Assembly: GCA_963972525.1 (NCBI GenBank) | Contig: CAXAUZ010000021.1 | Span: 1 to 64,000, forward strand | Direction: 5' to 3' | DNA from: Salinilacustrithrix sp003476595 | Lineage (GTDB): Bacteria > Actinomycetota > Acidimicrobiia > Acidimicrobiales > Salinilacustritrichaceae | Length of the DNA: 64,000 nt | Part shown: positions 54,068 to 63,871 of the stretch, piece after piece | Layout of the letters: the number at the start of each line of letters is the position of its first letter | How positions within the stretch are numbered: the first letter of the stretch is position 1 | Translations under genes and position numbers: made by a program | The notes under the pieces: generated by a model | Told to the model about the DNA's origin: nothing | The model's input: the letters and a program-made list of their open reading frames with translations, nothing else | Database searches by the model: none

Positions 54068-54436
54068 GTGACCGCCGGCGCCATCGAGATCCGGGGCCTG
54101 CGGGTCCTCGCCAACGTCGGCGTCCCCGAGGCCGAGCGGGTCCACGCCCAACCGCTCTCCATCGACCTCGAGCTCACGGTCGACCTGGAGGCCGCGGGGC
54201 GCTCCGACGACGTGGCCGACACCGTCGACTACGGCGCGGTGGCCATCGCCGTCGCCGACGCAGTGGCCGACGCGCCCGTGGCCCTGCTCGAGCGGGTCGC
54301 CTCGCTCGCCGCCGACGCCGTGCTCGACCTCGACCCCCGGACCGAGGCGGTCACCGTCACCATCACCAAGCTGCGCCCTCCCATCCCGCGCGACGTGGAG
54401 GCCACCGCGGTGCGGCTGCACCGCACCCGCCCGTGA
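54068..54436 (+). CDS. folB: Dihydroneopterin aldolase
   Basis: 122 residues; makes 6-hydroxymethyl-dihydropterin. IEIRGLRVLANVGVPEAER gives the N-terminal strand with the conserved Glu, VDYGAVAIAVAD the central helix, and ITKLRPPIPRDVEA the C-terminal Lys-Pro region. GTG start 7 bp after the upstream stop. Its stop overlaps folK (GTGA). Confidence 0.93.
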   Translation: MTAGAIEIRGLRVLANVGVPEAERVHAQPLSIDLELTVDLEAAGRSDDVADTVDYGAVAIAVADAVADAPVALLERVASLAADAVLDLDPRTEAVTVTITKLRPPIPRDVEATAVRLHRTRP

Positions 54437-54948
54437 CCCGGGTGCTCCTCGGGCTGGGGTCCAACCTCGGCGACCGGCGGGCGCACCTGCGCGACGCCGT
54501 GTCCTCGCTTCCCGGGGTCACCGGGGTGTCCGACGTGTACGAGACCGACCCGGTCGGCGGCCCCGAGCAGGACCGCTACCTGAACATCGTGGTCGCCCTC
54601 GACCTGGCCATCGTGCCCGGCGGCGGTCCGTCCCGCCCGCCCGAGGACCTGTCGACCGACCGGACGCTCCCGCCGATCACGCCGCTGGAGCTGCTCGCCA
54701 TCTGCCAGCGCATCGAGTCCGCGGCCGGCCGGGTGCGCGACGTCCGCTGGGGGCCCCGCACGCTCGATGTCGACGTGCTGTGGATCGACGGCATCGAGCT
54801 GGACGACCCGGATCTCACCGTGCCCCACCCCCGCATGTTCGAGCGCCGCTTCGTGCTCGCGCCGCTCTCGGAGCTCGCCCCCGACATCGTGCCCGAGGGC
54901 TGGGAGCGCGACGCCGAAGGGCAGGTCGACCACCTCGGGCCGCTATAG
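54433..54948 (+). CDS. folK: 2-amino-4-hydroxy-6-hydroxymethyldihydropteridine diphosphokinase
   Basis: 171 residues; pyrophosphorylates hydroxymethyl-dihydropterin. LGLGSNLGDR opens the fold, YETDPVGGPEQDRYLN follows, and RWGPRTLDVDVL carries the metal-binding Asp pair. An insertion of about 15 residues (PGGGPSRPPEDLSTD) lies in a loop. Last gene of the folP-folB-folK run. Confidence 0.95.
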   Translation: MTRVLLGLGSNLGDRRAHLRDAVSSLPGVTGVSDVYETDPVGGPEQDRYLNIVVALDLAIVPGGGPSRPPEDLSTDRTLPPITPLELLAICQRIESAAGRVRDVRWGPRTLDVDVLWIDGIELDDPDLTVPHPRMFERRFVLAPLSELAPDIVPEGWERDAEGQVDHLGPL

Positions 54949-55100
54949 GAGCCGAGCCGCCAGGCGAGGCGACCCATGGGCACGGGCCCTCCGGCGGCGG
55001 AGCCGCCAGACCGAGGTCGGTGACGGGACCTGTCGACAGCTATCCTGAACCCTGACCGGCACCCGCACGGGGCTGGATCCACTGAGCCATCGGAGCGAGC
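54949..55100. other. Intergenic region with weak hairpin and promoter
   Basis: A GGCGGC/GCCGCC hairpin (about 54993-55009) may attenuate folate transcription. TATCCT at 55041-55046 is the likely -10 of the DUF2520-panC-panD operon, giving a leader of about 50 nt. Confidence 0.35.
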
Positions 55101-55829
55101 ATGACTGCTGTCGACGCGCGCATCATCGGCCCCGGGCGGGCCGGCGGCGCCCTGGCCACCGCGCTGTCCGGCGCGGGCTGGCGGGTCGACGGTCCCCTCG
55201 GTCGGGACCACGATCCGGCCACGGCGACGGCCGGCGCTCGCGTCGTGCTGCTCGCCGTCCCCGACGGGGACGTCGCCGGCCTCGCCGCCTCGCTGGCCCC
55301 CGGCGACGCGGTGGTCGCCCACGTCGCCGGATCGCTCGGGCTCGACGTGCTGGCGCCGCACCAGCGGGTCGCCTCGGTGCACCCGCTGGTGTCGCTGCCC
55401 GACGCGGACCTCGGTGCCCGCCGGCTCGCCGGCGCCTGGTTCGCCGTGGCCGGAGATCCGGTGGCGGCCGAGGTCGTGGACGCGCTCGGCGGACGGTCCG
55501 TGGCGGTCGCTGACGAGGACCGCACGACCTACCACGCCGCCGCGGCGGTCGCCGCCAACCACCTCGTCGCCCTGCTCGGCCAGGTCGAGCGCCTGGCCCG
55601 CCAGGTCGGCGTGCCGCTCGAGGCTTACCTCGACCTGGCCCGTGGCGCGTTCGACAACGTGGCCGAGGTCGGGCCGGCCGCGGCGCTCACCGGCCCGGTC
55701 GCCCGGGGCGACCGCGCCACCGTGGCCCGGCACCTCGCCGCCATCCCCGAGGACGAGCGCACGATCTACGCCGTGCTGGCCGAGGCCGCCCAGCGCCTGG
55801 TCGACGACGGCGTCGGGGTGCCGGCATGA
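55101..55829 (+). CDS. Rossmann-fold/DUF2520 protein upstream of panC
   Basis: 242 residues. N-terminal NAD(P)-binding Rossmann domain (IIGPGRAGGALA, 8-19; LLAVPDGDV) and C-terminal all-helical DUF2520 domain (YHAAAAVAANHLVALL, EAYLDLARGAFDNV). The fold is shared with ketopantoate reductase and pyrroline carboxylate reductase. It overlaps panC by 4 nt. No dedicated panE is in the window, so this is a candidate for that step, by context only. Confidence 0.85.
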   Translation: MTAVDARIIGPGRAGGALATALSGAGWRVDGPLGRDHDPATATAGARVVLLAVPDGDVAGLAASLAPGDAVVAHVAGSLGLDVLAPHQRVASVHPLVSLPDADLGARRLAGAWFAVAGDPVAAEVVDALGGRSVAVADEDRTTYHAAAAVAANHLVALLGQVERLARQVGVPLEAYLDLARGAFDNVAEVGPAAALTGPVARGDRATVARHLAAIPEDERTIYAVLAEAAQRLVDDGVGVPA

Positions 55830-56746
55830 GGCGGATCGCCACCGTCGCCGAGCTGCGGGCCGTGCTCGACGCCGAGCGGGCCGCGGGCCGCCGGGTCGGC
55901 TTCGTGCCCACCATGGGCTACCTGCACGAAGGCCACGTCTCCCTGATGCGAGCCGCCCGAGCCGAGGCCGACGTCGTCGTCACGTCGATCTTCGTGAACC
56001 CCCTCCAGTTCGCGGCCCACGAGGACCTCGACGACTACCCCCGCGACCTCGAGCGCGACGCGTCGCTCGCCGAAGGCGCCGGCGTCGACCTGCTGTTCGT
56101 GCCGTCGGTCGCCGAGATGTACCCCGACCCGGTGCCCGGTGGCCTGCTCGCCACCACGGTCTCGGTCGCCGGCGTGTCCGAGCACATGGAGGGCGCGTCC
56201 CGGCCCACCCACTTCGCCGGCGTCGCCACCGTCGTGGCCAAGCTCTTCTCGATCGTCGGGCCCTGCCGGGCCTACTTCGGCGAGAAGGACTTCCAGCAGC
56301 TGGCGGTGGTCCGACGCATGGTCGCCGACCTGTCCATGCCGGTCGAGGTCGTCGGCTGCGAGACCGTGCGGGAGGACGACGGCCTGGCCATGTCCAGCCG
56401 CAACGCCTACCTCTCGCCCGAGCAGCGGGCCGCCGCGCCGGTCGTGCACCGGGCCCTGCGCGCCGGCGCCGCCGCCGTCCTCGCCGGCGAGCGCGAGCCC
56501 GGCGCCGTGCGCGCCGCGATCGCCGGCGTCGTCGCCCAGGAGCCCCTCGCCGAGCTCGACTACGCCGAGGTCGTCCGGGTCTCCGATCTCACCGTCCCGT
56601 CCGCCATCGACCCCACCGATGCGCTCGGTTTGCGCCTGCTGGCCGCCGTGCGCTTCGGTTCCACCCGTCTCATCGACAACCTGGGGGTGACCGCTCCCGC
56701 TCCGTGCGCAACGGAGAGCCCGGCGGCGCCCACCGTGAGGAGCTGA
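55826..56746 (+). CDS. panC: Pantothenate synthetase
   Basis: 306 residues; joins pantoate and beta-alanine with ATP. FVPTMGYLHEGH (27-37) is the HxGH nucleotide site, SIFVNPLQF and YFGEKDFQQL bind pantoate and ATP, and MSSRNAYL is the KMSKS-like loop. ATG overlaps the upstream stop. About 20 residues at the C-terminus are extra and low in complexity. Confidence 0.96.
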   Translation: MRRIATVAELRAVLDAERAAGRRVGFVPTMGYLHEGHVSLMRAARAEADVVVTSIFVNPLQFAAHEDLDDYPRDLERDASLAEGAGVDLLFVPSVAEMYPDPVPGGLLATTVSVAGVSEHMEGASRPTHFAGVATVVAKLFSIVGPCRAYFGEKDFQQLAVVRRMVADLSMPVEVVGCETVREDDGLAMSSRNAYLSPEQRAAAPVVHRALRAGAAAVLAGEREPGAVRAAIAGVVAQEPLAELDYAEVVRVSDLTVPSAIDPTDALGLRLLAAVRFGSTRLIDNLGVTAPAPCATESPAAPTVRS

Positions 56747-56751
56747 TCCAC

Positions 56752-57183
56752 GTGCGCCGTCGCATGATGAAGTCCAAGATCCACCGCGCCACCGTCACCG
56801 ACGCGAACCTCCACTACGTGGGGTCGGTCACCGTCGACGAGGACCTCCTCGACGCCGCCGACATCATGGAGTTCGAGCAGGTCGCGATCGTCGACGTCGA
56901 CAACGGCGCCCGCCTCGAGACCTACACGATCGCCGGCCCCCGCGGCTCCGGCGTGGTGTGCCTCAACGGCGCGGCCGCACGGCTCGTGAGCCCCGGCGAC
57001 AAGGTCATCATGATCAGCTACGCCGACTACGAGCAGGCCGAGCTCGCCCACTACGAGCCCCGCGTGGTCCACGTGGACACCGAGAACCGCCAGATCGACG
57101 AGGTCACCGCCGAGCTGCTCGCCGAGCAGACCCGCGGCCCCGCCCCCCACCGCTACCTCGAGGTCGAAGCCCCCACCCGCTGA
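56752..57183 (+). CDS. panD: Aspartate 1-decarboxylase
   Basis: 143-residue pyruvoyl enzyme making beta-alanine from L-aspartate. Self-cleavage occurs at Gly24-Ser25 in LHYVGSVT. The GTG at 56752 is chosen because it gives exactly the E. coli numbering of Gly24-Ser25 and lies 9 nt after GAGGAG; an ATG 12 nt later is the alternative. NGAAARLVSPGDKVIMISYA is the second family block. It feeds panC in the same operon. Confidence 0.95.
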   Translation: MRRRMMKSKIHRATVTDANLHYVGSVTVDEDLLDAADIMEFEQVAIVDVDNGARLETYTIAGPRGSGVVCLNGAAARLVSPGDKVIMISYADYEQAELAHYEPRVVHVDTENRQIDEVTAELLAEQTRGPAPHRYLEVEAPTR

Positions 57184-57190
57184 GGGCCCT

Positions 57191-57221
57191 CTTCCGGAAC
57201 TGGCAGTCGTGGTGTCGCGCG
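57191..57221 (+). repeat. 31-bp dispersed element, copy A
   Basis: Contains CCGGAACTGGCAGTCGTGG. 27 of 31 positions match copy B. It lies between the convergent panD and nadB stop codons. Confidence 0.7.
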
Positions 57222-57229
57222 CGGCTCGG

Positions 57230-58810
57230 TCAGGCCGGGGCGGCGGTGACGACGAAGCGGAGCTCGAGGTCGTCGTCGGTGGCCGGGTGATCGGTGCGCG
57301 TGTGCGACCCCCGGGTCTCGGTCCGGGCCTCGGCCGCCAGGACCTGGGCGAAGCCGAGGGTGGCGAGGTTGTGGACCTCGGCCGAGGCGACGTCGTCCAC
57401 CGGGCGGGCGAAGGCCTGCACCGCCTCGGCGAGGGCGATCTCCAGGGATTCGTCGTCGCGGAGCACGCCGGCGTGGGCGGTCATCGCCCGCTGGAGGCGG
57501 TCCCGCGCCTCGGCGGTCGTGCTCGGTTCATCGCCGGTGATGGACGCGACGTCGACGGCGGCGTCCAGGACCCGGCCGGGGATGGCCGTGCTCTCGGCTG
57601 CGCCGCCGAGGAGGGCCCGCATCGCGCCGGTGGGCTCGGGGGCGTCCTTGCCGGCGTCGATGGCCTCCACGACCCGGGGGCCGAACACCATGCCGTCGAG
57701 CAGCGAGTTCGATGCGAGGCGGTTGGCGCCGTGCACGCCGTTGCAGGCCACCTCGCCGGCGACCCACAGTCCGGGCAGCGACGACGCGCCGTCGAGGTCG
57801 GCGAGCACCCCGCCGCACGTGTAGTGGGCGGCGGGCGCGACGGGCAGCCAGTCCGTGGTGGGATCGAGCCCGACGACGGCCAGCGCCGCGCTGATGGTGG
57901 GGAAGCGCTCGTCGAAGTGGTCGAGCACGGTGGCGTCCAGCCACACGTGCTCGGTCCGGTCGGCCTGCAGCTGCGCGGTGATGGCCCGGCTGACGACGTC
58001 GCGTGGCTGGAGCTCGTCGACGAATCGCTCGCCCGACGCGTCGCGGAGGAACGCACCGTGGCCGCGGAGGGCTTCGGAGAGCAGCGGCCGGGGCATGGCC
58101 TCGTGGTGCAGGGCGGTGGGGTGGAACTGGACGAACTCGACGTCGGCCAGCGCGGCGCCGACCCGCAGCGCCATCGCCATGCCGTCGCCGGTGGCCTCGA
58201 GCGGGTTGGTGGTCACCGAGAACAGCTGGCCGCCACCGCCGGTGGCGAGCAGCACGTTTCGGGCCCGGACCTCGATCCGCTCCCCGTGCTCGTCGATGGC
58301 GGTGACGCCGGCGCAGCGCCCGCCCTCCACCAGCAGGTCGAGCGCGAAGGTCCGCTCCAGCAGGACCGCGGCCGTCTTCTGCACCGCCTCCACGAGGGCC
58401 CGCTCGACCTCGACGCCGGTCGCCGCCCCGCCGGCGTGGAGGATGCGCGGGTGGCTGTGGCCGCCCTCGCGCGCCAGCAGGTACTGGCCGCCCTCGTCCT
58501 GGTCGAACATCGCGCCGAGGGCGATCAGCTCGTTGACCCGGACCGGACCCTCGTCGACGAGGACCCGCACGGCATCGAGGTCGCACAGGCCGGCACCGGC
58601 GCCGAGGGTGTCGGCGAGGTGCAGGTCGGTGGAGTCGGGGTCGCCGCCGAGCACCGCGGCCACGCCACCCTGGGCCCAGCGGGTGGTGGCCTGGTGCAGC
58701 TCGGCCTTGGTGAGGACGCCGACCCGCATGCCGTGCACGTCTGCGGCGCGCACCGCTGCCGACAGCCCGGCGACCCCGGACCCGAGCACGAGCAGATCGA
58801 GCACCTCCAT
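57230..58810 (-). CDS. nadB: L-aspartate oxidase
   Basis: 526-residue FAD enzyme making iminoaspartate for NAD synthesis. GSGVAGLSAAVRA is the FAD site; TRWAQGGVAAV, the active-site HPTAL, LLSEALRGHGA and GVHGANRLASNSLL are classic blocks of the NadB/succinate dehydrogenase family. The ATG at 58810 follows CAGACT by 8 nt. nadA is not in the window. It competes with panD for aspartate. Confidence 0.95.
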   Translation of the reverse strand: MEVLDLLVLGSGVAGLSAAVRAADVHGMRVGVLTKAELHQATTRWAQGGVAAVLGGDPDSTDLHLADTLGAGAGLCDLDAVRVLVDEGPVRVNELIALGAMFDQDEGGQYLLAREGGHSHPRILHAGGAATGVEVERALVEAVQKTAAVLLERTFALDLLVEGGRCAGVTAIDEHGERIEVRARNVLLATGGGGQLFSVTTNPLEATGDGMAMALRVGAALADVEFVQFHPTALHHEAMPRPLLSEALRGHGAFLRDASGERFVDELQPRDVVSRAITAQLQADRTEHVWLDATVLDHFDERFPTISAALAVVGLDPTTDWLPVAPAAHYTCGGVLADLDGASSLPGLWVAGEVACNGVHGANRLASNSLLDGMVFGPRVVEAIDAGKDAPEPTGAMRALLGGAAESTAIPGRVLDAAVDVASITGDEPSTTAEARDRLQRAMTAHAGVLRDDESLEIALAEAVQAFARPVDDVASAEVHNLATLGFAQVLAAEARTETRGSHTRTDHPATDDDLELRFVVTAAPA

Positions 58811-58818
58811 GGCTCGGC

Positions 58819-58824
58819 AGTCTG
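58819..58824 (-). promoter_or_regulatory. Possible -10 element of nadB
   Basis: CAGACT on the minus strand, 8 nt before the ATG; weak match. Confidence 0.3.
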
Positions 58825-58847
58825 CCCCACCACCTGTGGGGAACCGC

Positions 58848-58878
58848 CTTCTCGAACTGGTAGTTGTGGTGTCGCGCG
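58848..58878 (+). repeat. 31-bp dispersed element, copy B
   Basis: Contains CTCGAACTGGTAGTTGTGG. It lies 38-68 bp upstream of the nadB start and 2 bp from the stop of the DUF559 gene. Confidence 0.7.
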
Positions 58879-58880
58879 CG

Positions 58881-59819
58881 TCAGCAGCGCCCGGGCCAAC
58901 CGCCGAGGCGCTCGAGGGTGCGGCGGACGGCGTAGAGCACGCCGCCCGGCGCGTACATGACCTCCTCCTCGTCGAAGCGCAGGACCTTCCACCCGAGGCG
59001 GCGGAGGACCGCATCGCGGCGGGCGTCGCGCCGTCGGGCGGCGTCGGTGCGGTGGTGCGGCCCGTCGATCTCGACGTCGAGCCGCGCCGGTACCCAGGCG
59101 AAGTCGAGGCGGAACGGCTCGTCGTGGGGCTGAGGCACCACGTGCTGGCACGTCGGCGGCGGGTGACCAGCGTCGATGAGGTCGTCGAGGAAGACCTGTT
59201 CCAGCGTGGTGTCCGGGATGCCGTCGATGCCGTGGTAGCGCTCGAGCTGGCGTCGCAGAGGACCGCACCCGTTGCGGCCCCGCCGGCTGTGGAGCTCGAG
59301 GATGGCGGCCAGCTGCTTCCACGACACGCCGTGGGACCGACGCAGCTCGCGGATGACGGTGGTGTACGCCGTCTCGCCCAGCACCGCGCCGATGTCGACG
59401 GCGAGCCGGCGCGGCGGCGTGCAGGGGATGCCGTCGATGTGGATCGGGGGCACGTAGGCGAGATCTCGGCTCTCGTGGACGATGACCCCGGGCCGGGCGA
59501 ACTTCCGCTTCGACAACACGCTGAGCTCGATCGGCGCACCCTCGTAGGTGGGGACGCCGAGGAGGCGGGCGACTGCCCGATGGGAGGCCCGTGCTCCGCC
59601 GCCCGCCGCCAGCACCGTGGCGAGCATCCGGCGCTCCCAGGTCATGGGCACGCCTGCGATGCCGTGGACGCGACCGTCGATGCGTGGGACGACGTCGGCA
59701 TCCCGGAGGCGGGCGAGCACGGATGGATGGTGGCCGAGGTCGCTGACCTGGCTGGTGGTGATGAGGTGGTGCTGCTCCTCGAGCAGCGAGCGGACGTCGG
59801 ATGGGATGGTGGGCGGCAC
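58881..59819 (-). CDS. AbiEi-like N-terminal / DUF559 nuclease-like protein
   Basis: 312 residues. The N-terminal 60 residues resemble the winged-helix start of AbiEi-type proteins (LITTSQVSDLGHHPSVLARLRDADVV in outline). The C-terminal DUF559 domain (about 215-300) has the restriction-endonuclease-like pattern: RLDFAWVPARLDVEIDG, a following His-His, RRDARRDAVLRRLGW and VLRFDEEEV. Such solo proteins are common in actinobacteria and uncharacterised; a nuclease role is inferred from fold. GAGGAGG lies before the GTG. It separates nadB from nadC and is flanked by inverted copies of the 31-bp element. Confidence 0.8.
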   Translation of the reverse strand: MPPTIPSDVRSLLEEQHHLITTSQVSDLGHHPSVLARLRDADVVPRIDGRVHGIAGVPMTWERRMLATVLAAGGGARASHRAVARLLGVPTYEGAPIELSVLSKRKFARPGVIVHESRDLAYVPPIHIDGIPCTPPRRLAVDIGAVLGETAYTTVIRELRRSHGVSWKQLAAILELHSRRGRNGCGPLRRQLERYHGIDGIPDTTLEQVFLDDLIDAGHPPPTCQHVVPQPHDEPFRLDFAWVPARLDVEIDGPHHRTDAARRRDARRDAVLRRLGWKVLRFDEEEVMYAPGGVLYAVRRTLERLGGWPGRC

Positions 59820-59892
59820 GGGCCCCTCCTCGAGATCGCAGGAGAGGGGGAAGTGCCGTCGACGCTACGCACGGGGTCTGACGGCCGGTCCG

Positions 59893-59923
59893 GGTGCGAC
59901 GTGGGGACTGCCAGTTCGAGATG
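59893..59923 (-). repeat. 31-bp dispersed element, copy C
   Basis: On the plus strand reads GGTGCGACGTGGGGACTGCC and continues into AGTTCGAG; inverted relative to copies A and B. It lies 77-107 bp upstream of nadC. Confidence 0.6.
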
Positions 59924-59924
59924 A

Positions 59925-59955
59925 GGTGCGACGTGGGCACCGCCAATCCGAGGAG
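59925..59955 (-). repeat. 31-bp dispersed element, copy D
   Basis: Tandem to copy C (32-bp period), 25 of 31 positions shared with it; 45-75 bp upstream of nadC. Confidence 0.55.
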
Positions 59956-59986
59956 GCGCTCCGCCGGGGCGTGCACCGTCCCGTGG

Positions 59987-59992
59987 CAGGCT
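59987..59992 (+). promoter_or_regulatory. Possible -10 element of nadC
   Basis: CAGGCT, 7 nt before the ATG at 60000; weak match. Confidence 0.3.
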
Positions 59993-59999
59993 GCCGGCC

Positions 60000-60872
60000 A
60001 TGTCGGACGTGCCCGTCGAACCCCCGATCCACGCCGTGCGCGCCGCGGTCGCGGCTGCCCTCGCCGAGGACCTGACGCCGCTCGGTGACCTGAGCGCGGC
60101 GCTGGTGCCGGCCGGCGCCACGATCGACGCGGTGTTCGCCAGCCGGGCGGCCGGGGTGCTGGCGGGCACGGCGTGCGCCACCGAGGCCTTCGCCCAGCTG
60201 GACCCGGCCGTGACCGTCACGTGGCGACACCACGACGGCGATCGCATCGAGGCCGGCACCACCGTCGCCACCGTCACCGGCCCCCTCGCCCCCGTCCTCA
60301 CCGGCGAGCGGACCGCCCTGAACTTCCTCTGCCACCTCTCGGGGATCGCCACCCTCACCCGCCGCTTCGCCGACGCCGCGGCCGAGGGCGGCGACGCCCG
60401 CATCTGGGACACCCGCAAGACGACGCCGGGCCTCCGCTCGCTGGAGAAGGCCGCGGTCCGGGCCGGGGGCGGCGCCAGCCACCGGGGGAACCTGTCGGAC
60501 TGGGTCATGTTCAAGGACAACCACCTCGCCGCCATCGGCATCGAGGAAGCGGTCCGGCGGGCTCGCACGGCCTGGCCGGCCCGCACGATCCACGTGGAGG
60601 TCGACGACCTCGGCGGTCTGCGCACCGCGCTCACCGCCGGCTGCGATGCCGTCCTGCTCGACAACTTCACCCCGGACCAGGCGGCCGAGGCGGTTGCCAT
60701 CGCCGACGGCTGGGCGGCCGAGCACGGCGTCCGCCGCCCGCTGCTGGAGTGCTCGGGCGGCATCACGGTCGACACCGCGGCGGCCTACGCGGCCGCCGGT
60801 GTCGACCTGCTGTCCACCAGCCAGATCACGCAGTCGGCACCGGCCCTCGACATCGGGCTGGACGTGGTCTGA
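60000..60872 (+). CDS. nadC: Nicotinate-nucleotide pyrophosphorylase (quinolinate PRTase)
   Basis: 290 residues; converts quinolinate and PRPP to nicotinate mononucleotide. LAEDLTPLGDLSAALV, ERTALNFLCHLSGIAT, WDTRKTTPGLRSLEKAAVRAGG (motif positions about 141-162), KDNHL and LLECSGGI are family blocks with the substrate-binding Arg/Lys residues. It is transcribed towards coaX and lysS. Confidence 0.96.
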   Translation: MSDVPVEPPIHAVRAAVAAALAEDLTPLGDLSAALVPAGATIDAVFASRAAGVLAGTACATEAFAQLDPAVTVTWRHHDGDRIEAGTTVATVTGPLAPVLTGERTALNFLCHLSGIATLTRRFADAAAEGGDARIWDTRKTTPGLRSLEKAAVRAGGGASHRGNLSDWVMFKDNHLAAIGIEEAVRRARTAWPARTIHVEVDDLGGLRTALTAGCDAVLLDNFTPDQAAEAVAIADGWAAEHGVRRPLLECSGGITVDTAAAYAAAGVDLLSTSQITQSAPALDIGLDVV

Positions 60873-60902
60873 TCAGAATCGGTCGCCGGCGAGCACCTCT
60901 CC

Positions 60903-60908
60903 TACGCT
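60903..60908 (+). promoter_or_regulatory. Probable -10 element of the coaX leader ORF
   Basis: TACGCT lies 7 nt before the GTG at 60916. Confidence 0.4.
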
Positions 60909-60915
60909 CGCCGCC

Positions 60916-61011
60916 GTGCAACTGTCCCGGATCCACGCTCCGCTCGGGCAGACGGATGCGGAGCATCCGTCGACGAACCCGCAGGCGCCCTTCGCCGGAG
61001 GGTTCGCGTGA
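60916..61011 (+). CDS. 31-residue leader ORF coupled to coaX
   Basis: A GTG-started ORF of 31 codons, encoding a peptide that begins MQLSRIHAPLGQTDAE and ends APFAGGFA. It follows TACGCT by 7 nt, and its TGA overlaps the coaX GTG (GTGA). No known family. It could be a true small protein, a coupling leader that lets coaX be translated from a leaderless mRNA, or chance. Confidence 0.45.
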   Translation: MQLSRIHAPLGQTDAEHPSTNPQAPFAGGFA

Positions 61012-61812
61012 ACCTGCTCGCCATCGACGTCGGCAACACGCAGACCGTGATCGGCCTGTACGACCTGGAGTCCGGCGTCGAACCGCCGAACCGGGTCGCC
61101 GACTCGGACCTGCTGGACCACTGGCGCATCGCCACCAACGTCGAGCGGACGGCGGACGAGTACGCCCTGCTCTTCCAGGAGTTCCTGGCCTTCCACGGGT
61201 TCGGGTGGACCGAGGACGTCCAGGGCTTCGCCGTGTGCTCGTCGGTCCCGCGGGTCACCGGTGCGCTGCGCCGCTTCAGCGAGCGCTACCTCGGCTTCGA
61301 CGCACTCGTCGTCGAGCCCGGCGTGAAGACCGGCATGCCGATCCTCTACGACAACCCCCGCGAGGTCGGCTCGGACCGCATCGCCGACGCGGTCGCGGCC
61401 TGGGACCTCTACGGCGGTCCGACCGTCGTCGTGGACTTCGGCACCGCCACCACCTTCGAGGCCATCTCGGCCAAGGGGGAGTACATGGGCGGCGCCATCT
61501 TCCCCGGCATCGACATCAGCCTCGACGCCCTCTTCGGCCGGGCCGCCGCGCTCCGCCGGGTCGAGCTCGTGGAGCCGAGCAACGTCATCGGACGCTCGAC
61601 CATCGAGTCCATGCAGTCCGGTGCGGTCTACGGCTTCACCGCGGTGGTCGACGGCATGGTCGAGCGCTTCCAGGTCGAGCTCGACCAGCCCTGCACGGTG
61701 GTCGCCACCGGCGGGCTGTCCGGCCTCATCGCCCCGCTGTCCACCACGATCCAGCACCACGAACCGTGGCTGACGCTGCACGGGCTGCGGATCATCCACG
61801 AGAAGAACTCCC

Positions 61813-61820
<8 letters not shown>
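61008..61820 (+). CDS. coaX: Type III pantothenate kinase
   Basis: 270 residues; phosphorylates pantothenate, the first step to CoA, and is of the ASKHA fold. IDVGNTQTVIGLY is the phosphate-1 loop; CSSVPRVT and VVDFGTATTFEA contain the pantothenate and phosphate-2 sites; GGAIFPG and ATGGLSGLI follow. GTG start overlapping the leader ORF. The lysS start lies inside its last codons. Confidence 0.95.
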
Positions 61821-63237
<1,417 letters not shown>

Positions 63238-63241
63238 CGGG

Positions 63242-63871
63242 TCAGAAGCGGTCGCCGTACTTGCCGAGCAGGTCGTCGAGGCCCTCGCGCAGCAGCGACG
63301 CTTCGGTGCGCCCGGTGGCATCCGACAGCTTCGACAGGCGGTCGAGGTCGGCCCGGCTGTAGTAGTTGCTCTTGAGGACCATCTTCTCCTCGACGTACAT
63401 GGCGATGCGATCCCGGCCCTCGCGCTTGGCCCGCATCAGCGCCTGCCCGGCAGCACGGAGCAGCTCCTCGCCGGTCGCGGCGTGGGGTGGCACCGCGGCC
63501 ACCCCGACCGACGCCGTCACGTGCCCGACGTCGGCGATCGCACGCGAGGCGAGGTGCGCCCGGATCTCGTCGAGGAGCACCAAAGCGTTCTCTGCCGACT
63601 GACCCGGCAGGAGCACGGCGTACTCGTCACCGCCCAACCGCGACACGGTCGCGTCCCCCGGCATGTTGGCGTGCAGCACCTTCTCCCAGGCCTGCAGCAC
63701 GGCGTCCCCGGCGTCGTGCCCGTGCTGCTGGTTCACCTCGGCGAAGTCGTCCAGGTCCGTGAGGGCCATGGCGGCGGGGACGGTGCCGTGGTGCAGGCGC
63801 TCCTCGACGGCGGCGACGAAGTCCTCCCGGGCGGTGATGGGCAGGAGGGATGCGTTCGACGTGTGAGCCAT
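63242..63871 (-). CDS. GGDEF diguanylate cyclase with apparent C-terminal ribbon-helix-helix domain
   Basis: 209 residues. The GGDEF domain (about 12-160) has the metal site DLDDF (39-43) and an intact GGDEY at 80-84; no RxxD inhibitory site precedes it. Residues 163-204 (MVLKSNYYSRADLDRLS, then TGRTEASLLREGLDDLL) look like a strand plus two helices of a CopG/MetJ-type ribbon-helix-helix DNA-binding domain. The ATG at 63871 is chosen because it is 6 nt after the likely -10; an ATG three codons upstream is possible. Candidate DNA-bound c-di-GMP synthase with self-regulation. Confidence 0.82.
   Translation of the reverse strand: MAHTSNASLLPITAREDFVAAVEERLHHGTVPAAMALTDLDDFAEVNQQHGHDAGDAVLQAWEKVLHANMPGDATVSRLGGDEYAVLLPGQSAENALVLLDEIRAHLASRAIADVGHVTASVGVAAVPPHAATGEELLRAAGQALMRAKREGRDRIAMYVEEKMVLKSNYYSRADLDRLSKLSDATGRTEASLLREGLDDLLGKYGDRF

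Noticed and set aside
58848..59955. Transposon with terminal inverted repeats carrying the DUF559 gene
   Set aside because: The repeats are not at matched ends of a unit with target duplications, other copies occur alone, and there is no transposase. Kept only as a weak alternative in the findings.
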